Assembly (NCBI GenBank): GCA_946481425.1
Contig: CAMLNT010000072.1
Location: forward strand, 1-11,130
DNA length: 11,130 nucleotides
From: an uncultured Brevundimonas sp.
GTDB taxonomy: Bacteria; Pseudomonadota; Alphaproteobacteria; Caulobacterales; Caulobacteraceae
Reading direction: 5' to 3'
Of the stretch, positions 9,026-11,130 are shown in pieces; position 1 is the first letter of the stretch; the number at the start of each line of letters is the position of its first letter. A program made the translations under genes and the position numbers. The notes under the pieces are model-generated. The model was not told the origin of the DNA and ran no database searches. It was given only the letters and a program-made list of their open reading frames with translations.

Positions 9026-9750
9026 CGGCCCTCCTCGAAGGCGCGGTCGCGCTTGAGGGCCTGGCGGTCGCGGTCGAGCTGATAGCCGCCGACCCCGGTG
9101 TCGTAGCGCAGCTCGGCCCAGGGCACGGGGCGGTAGGTCTCGCCCGAGACCAGGCCGCCGGGCAGGCGCACCACGGCGTATTCGATGCGGCCCGAGGTCT
9201 TGTTGAGCATGACCGTCTCGACGCGGCCCATGCGCTTGCCCTCCTGGTCGAAGACGTGGGTCCCCTCGACCTTGCCGGCGCAGATCAGGGTGTCGGTCTC
9301 CTCGCGCGGGAGGCGGCGACGCGTGTCGGCGCGCGAATAGCGCCAGTCGGCGGTCCCCAGATCGAAACCGCGCACGTCGGCGTCCGGGTGGGTGTCCTCG
9401 CGGGCTTCGGCCTCGGCCTCGGCCGAGGCAGCCTCCAGCGCCGCGCGGTCGGCGGCCGGCGGGGGCGGGGCCGCCTCGACCGTCTCGACGGGCGTGACCG
9501 GGGCGGCGGGGGCCGGCTCGGGCCGGACCGAGGCCTCGGGCGTGTGGCCGAAGGCGCGGGGCTCGTCGGGGACGCGGGCGGTCGGGGCGGCGACCACGGC
9601 GTCCAGCGGGGCCGTGCGGTCCGGGCCGAGGTCCGGGTGCGGGGCCGTGGCCTCGACGGCGGCGCCGGGCGTCCCGGGGGTGGGGTCGGCCTCGGGTTGG
9701 GGCTCGGGGCGGTTCTCGGGGCGCAGGCGCGCCATGAAGTCGTTGATCAT
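9022..9750 (-). CDS. PRC-barrel domain protein with a Pro/Ala/Glu-rich N-terminal region
   Basis: The 242-residue protein has two parts. Residues 12-118 are low complexity and rich in Pro, Ala and Glu (including an EAEAEA run), and are probably disordered. Residues of about 153-235 form a PRC-barrel (DTLICAGKVEGTHVFD, GKRMGRVETVML, GRIEYAVVRLPGG, PVPWAELRYD), a small beta-barrel also found in the photosynthetic reaction centre H subunit and in RimM. Stand-alone PRC proteins are common in alphaproteobacteria and are often linked to stress, but their molecular role is unclear. The start at 9750 has GAGGAA about eight bases upstream; a longer in-frame start at 9789 adds 13 residues with no ribosome site. 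No signal peptide or membrane segment is seen. It lies 72 bases downstream of the helix-turn-helix gene on the same strand and may be co-transcribed with it. Confidence 0.88.
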   Translation of the reverse strand: MINDFMARLRPENRPEPQPEADPTPGTPGAAVEATAPHPDLGPDRTAPLDAVVAAPTARVPDEPRAFGHTPEASVRPEPAPAAPVTPVETVEAAPPPPAADRAALEAASAEAEAEAREDTHPDADVRGFDLGTADWRYSRADTRRRLPREETDTLICAGKVEGTHVFDQEGKRMGRVETVMLNKTSGRIEYAVVRLPGGLVSGETYRPVPWAELRYDTGVGGYQLDRDRQALKRDRAFEEGR

Positions 9751-9822
9751 GTCAGGCTTCCTCGCGGAGACAGGGGTTCGGCAAACCAACCCCCCAGCGC
9801 CCGGGCCGTTCCAGACTTCACG

Positions 9823-10323
9823 TCAGGGTGAGGGCGGACGGTCCGGCCGGCGAAAAACACCGTCCAACTCGACCGGGTCGACCGGGTCGACCGGCAGCAT
9901 GCGCGCGCGCAGGGCGTCCTCGCAGGCGAGCTCGCGGTCCTCCTGGAGCTGGAGCGCCTCCATCGCCTGATAGACCCGATGCCAGCGCAGGACCTCGGTC
10001 GCGTCGCCGCGCAGGACCGCGCGCATCATGCGGCGCTCGGCGACGCGCGACAGCATGAAGGGATGCAGCAGGTCGAGGTCGCCGCCGATGTCGTCCTCCA
10101 GCTGCACGCCCTCATCCTCCGGGTCGAGGTGGGTGACGGGCGGCTGCCAGGGCATGTCGGCGCGCCGCCAGCCGTCGCGCGCCGCGCGGCTCCTGAGCGC
10201 CGTCAGGCCCACGCCGAACTGGCGGCAGCAGGCCGGGGCGGACACCCCCGACAGATAGGCCTCGCGGACCTGCTCCCAGACATCGTCGGGGACGCGGCGG
10301 GCGGCGGGGGCGGGTTCGGTCAT
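9823..10323 (-). CDS. Hypothetical protein with an N-terminal helix-turn-helix
   Basis: A 166-residue protein I do not recognise as a named family. Residues of about 13-53 (VWEQVREAYLSG, CCRQFGVGLTALRSRAARDGWRR) fit a homeodomain-like helix-turn-helix of the kind found in transposase N-termini and phage terminase small subunits. The rest is acidic and helical, with a Met/Arg-rich stretch at about 93-104 and a predicted amphipathic helix at 113-140. The tail VDPVDPVELD comes from a 9-base repeat and is followed by a basic, proline-rich end. The ATG at 10323 is chosen because AGGAG sits seven bases upstream. A longer in-frame reading to 10770 would overlap the cupin gene and reads as Arg/Pro-rich noise. 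No phage or transposon genes are nearby, so a chromosomal DNA-binding role is the best guess, with low certainty. Confidence 0.75.
   Translation of the reverse strand: MTEPAPAARRVPDDVWEQVREAYLSGVSAPACCRQFGVGLTALRSRAARDGWRRADMPWQPPVTHLDPEDEGVQLEDDIGGDLDLLHPFMLSRVAERRMMRAVLRGDATEVLRWHRVYQAMEALQLQEDRELACEDALRARMLPVDPVDPVELDGVFRRPDRPPSP
9870..9894 (+). repeat. 9-base tandem repeat, 2.8 copies, inside the helix-turn-helix gene
   Basis: The unit CGACCGGGT occurs at 9870-9878 and 9879-9887, with a partial third copy at 9888-9894. On the minus strand it encodes the VDPVDP tail. The length is a multiple of three, so copy changes would keep the reading frame. Confidence 0.85.
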
Positions 10324-10376
10324 GGGGTCGCTCCTGTGGCTGTCGCCGCCAAGGATGGGGGCGCTGTCGGGAGCGG

Positions 10377-10415
10377 GGAAAAGTCGCGGGTGCTTTTCCG
10401 GCAGGGTGTTGGAAA
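10377..10415. repeat. Inverted-repeat cluster (GGAAAAG/CTTTTCC) upstream of the helix-turn-helix gene
   Basis: GGAAAAG (10377-10383) and CTTTTCC (10393-10399) form a perfect 7-base inverted repeat around a 9-base spacer. A further GGAAA at 10411-10415 pairs with the TTTCC of the second arm. The cluster lies 54-92 bases before the start codon of the minus-strand gene, where an operator or promoter would be expected. No T-run follows either arm, so a terminator is less likely. Confidence 0.4.
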
Positions 10416-10508
10416 GGCCGGGGTTTGGGTGCGGAAATGGGGGCGTTCGTGAGCGTGGCCGACGCCGCCGCCCTCGGGAGCCACCAGGGTAGAAGGCGCG
10501 GTATGGCC

Positions 10509-11015
10509 TCAGAACGGCGAGGGCGCGGTGTTCTCGAGGTCGAAGGTGTCGCTGAGCGCATGCATGCGCGGGCCGTAGTCGGGGTGGCCGGGGGGCGTGG
10601 TCTCGACGATGACCTCGCGGGCGCGGAAGAAGTCGACGAAGTCGCCGGGTGAGACGGTCAGGAGCAGACGGGCCGGCTCGTCGCCCCGGTTGCCCTGGGC
10701 GTGAGGGACGCCGCGCGGGATGTGGACATAGTCGCCGGGGTTCAGTTCGTGAAACTGGCCGTCGACCCACAGGGTCAGCTGGCCCGACAGGACGAAGAAG
10801 GTCTCGTCGGTGCGGTGATGCACATGGACCGGGGTGCGATAGCCCGGCGCCTCGATCAGCAGGATCTGGCCGAGGCTCTGAGATCCCTGCGGCGACAGAT
10901 AGCCGACCTCGCCCACCCCGATGGAGTTGGCCGCCTCATCCGCGCGGCGAATGGAAACGGCGGGCGGAGGCGCCTCCTGCGTCACGAGCGCCAGGGCGAG
11001 GGCCAGGGTGATCAT
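10509..11015 (-). CDS. Cupin-domain protein, probably exported
   Basis: The 168-residue single-domain cupin has both conserved motifs intact. Motif 1 fits G-x5-H-x-H-x4-E-x6-G (the GYRTPVHVHHRTDE region). Motif 2 fits G-x5-P-x-G-x2-H-x3-N (the GDYVHIPRGVPH region ending at Asn). The two His of motif 1, its Glu and the His of motif 2 should bind one metal ion. Residues 1-12 are very hydrophobic (ITLALALALV), followed by TQEAPPP, consistent with a short signal peptide and a periplasmic location, though the cleavage site is not clear. The start at 11015 has GGAGA about six bases upstream. Substrate is unknown: cupins include dioxygenases, isomerases and sensors, and this small type is often annotated only by domain. 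It lies 185 bases upstream of the helix-turn-helix gene on the same strand. Confidence 0.9.
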   Translation of the reverse strand: MITLALALALVTQEAPPPAVSIRRADEAANSIGVGEVGYLSPQGSQSLGQILLIEAPGYRTPVHVHHRTDETFFVLSGQLTLWVDGQFHELNPGDYVHIPRGVPHAQGNRGDEPARLLLTVSPGDFVDFFRAREVIVETTPPGHPDYGPRMHALSDTFDLENTAPSPF

Positions 11016-11130
11016 GGGCGTCTCCGGTCAGGGTGGCGGGAGTTGAGGCCGGAAGATGGGGGCGTGGCAAGCGGGGCGGTTACCTTCACCCACCCGGGGC
11101 GACGCGTTACCAATGCTCGCACCAAGGGGA

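Noticed and set aside
8947..9831. 294-codon plus-strand open frame opposite the PRC-barrel gene
   Set aside because: It is Gly/Arg-rich, overlaps the FrnE-like gene end and has no ribosome site. The minus-strand frame has a clear PRC-barrel and a good ribosome site.
9823..10770. Extended 315-residue version of the helix-turn-helix gene
   Set aside because: The extra N-terminal part is Arg/Pro/His-rich, overlaps the cupin coding sequence by more than 250 bases, and lacks the AGGAG that precedes the ATG at 10323.
11078..11111. Repeated GTTACC at 11079-11084 and 11106-11111 upstream of the cupin gene
   Set aside because: Two six-base copies 27 bases apart, with no helical phasing and no match to a known operator. 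This could easily be chance, and the region is cut by the window edge.

Overview
The window is about 70% GC. It looks like chromosome of a Caulobacterales-type alphaproteobacterium, with Brevundimonas or a close relative most likely. This is an inference from the GC-rich codon use, a large TonB-dependent receptor, a periplasm-directed MsrA, two small lipoproteins and a PRC-barrel protein. No marker pins the species. Genes are densely packed, no gap between genes exceeds 200 bases, and I see no insertion sequence, phage module, CRISPR array or toxin-antitoxin pair.

Left part (1-4970): the 5' part of a tRNA-Ser(CGA) runs off the left edge on the minus strand. It is followed by an exported methionine sulfoxide reductase A (+), whose 3' end overlaps the 3' end of a GT39-family membrane glycosyltransferase (-). 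The glycosyltransferase diverges from an 808-residue TonB-dependent receptor (+). The 197-base divergent gap holds a candidate PhoB site: three heptamers in 11-base phase, followed by a TATAGA -10. If real, the receptor is made under phosphate starvation. The receptor gene ends in a strong intrinsic terminator.

Middle part (5108-6975): a two-gene operon with a TGATG junction encodes agmatine deiminase (aguA) and N-carbamoylputrescine amidase (aguB). Together they convert agmatine to putrescine.

Right part (6972-11015): a translationally coupled pair on the minus strand encodes an unknown lipoprotein and a lipoprotein class A-type acid phosphatase. It is followed by a FrnE-like DsbA-family protein (+), a PRC-barrel protein (-), an orphan helix-turn-helix protein (-) and an exported cupin (-). 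The acid phosphatase and the possibly Pho-controlled receptor suggest a loose phosphate-scavenging theme, but they are not in one operon.

All three convergent junctions overlap. Two of them use the same device, a CTAG palindrome in which each strand reads its TAG stop. I found no clearly new multi-gene system. The most useful leads are the PhoB-like array, the 5' leader of the receptor, the shared CTAG stops, and an inverted-repeat cluster upstream of the helix-turn-helix gene.
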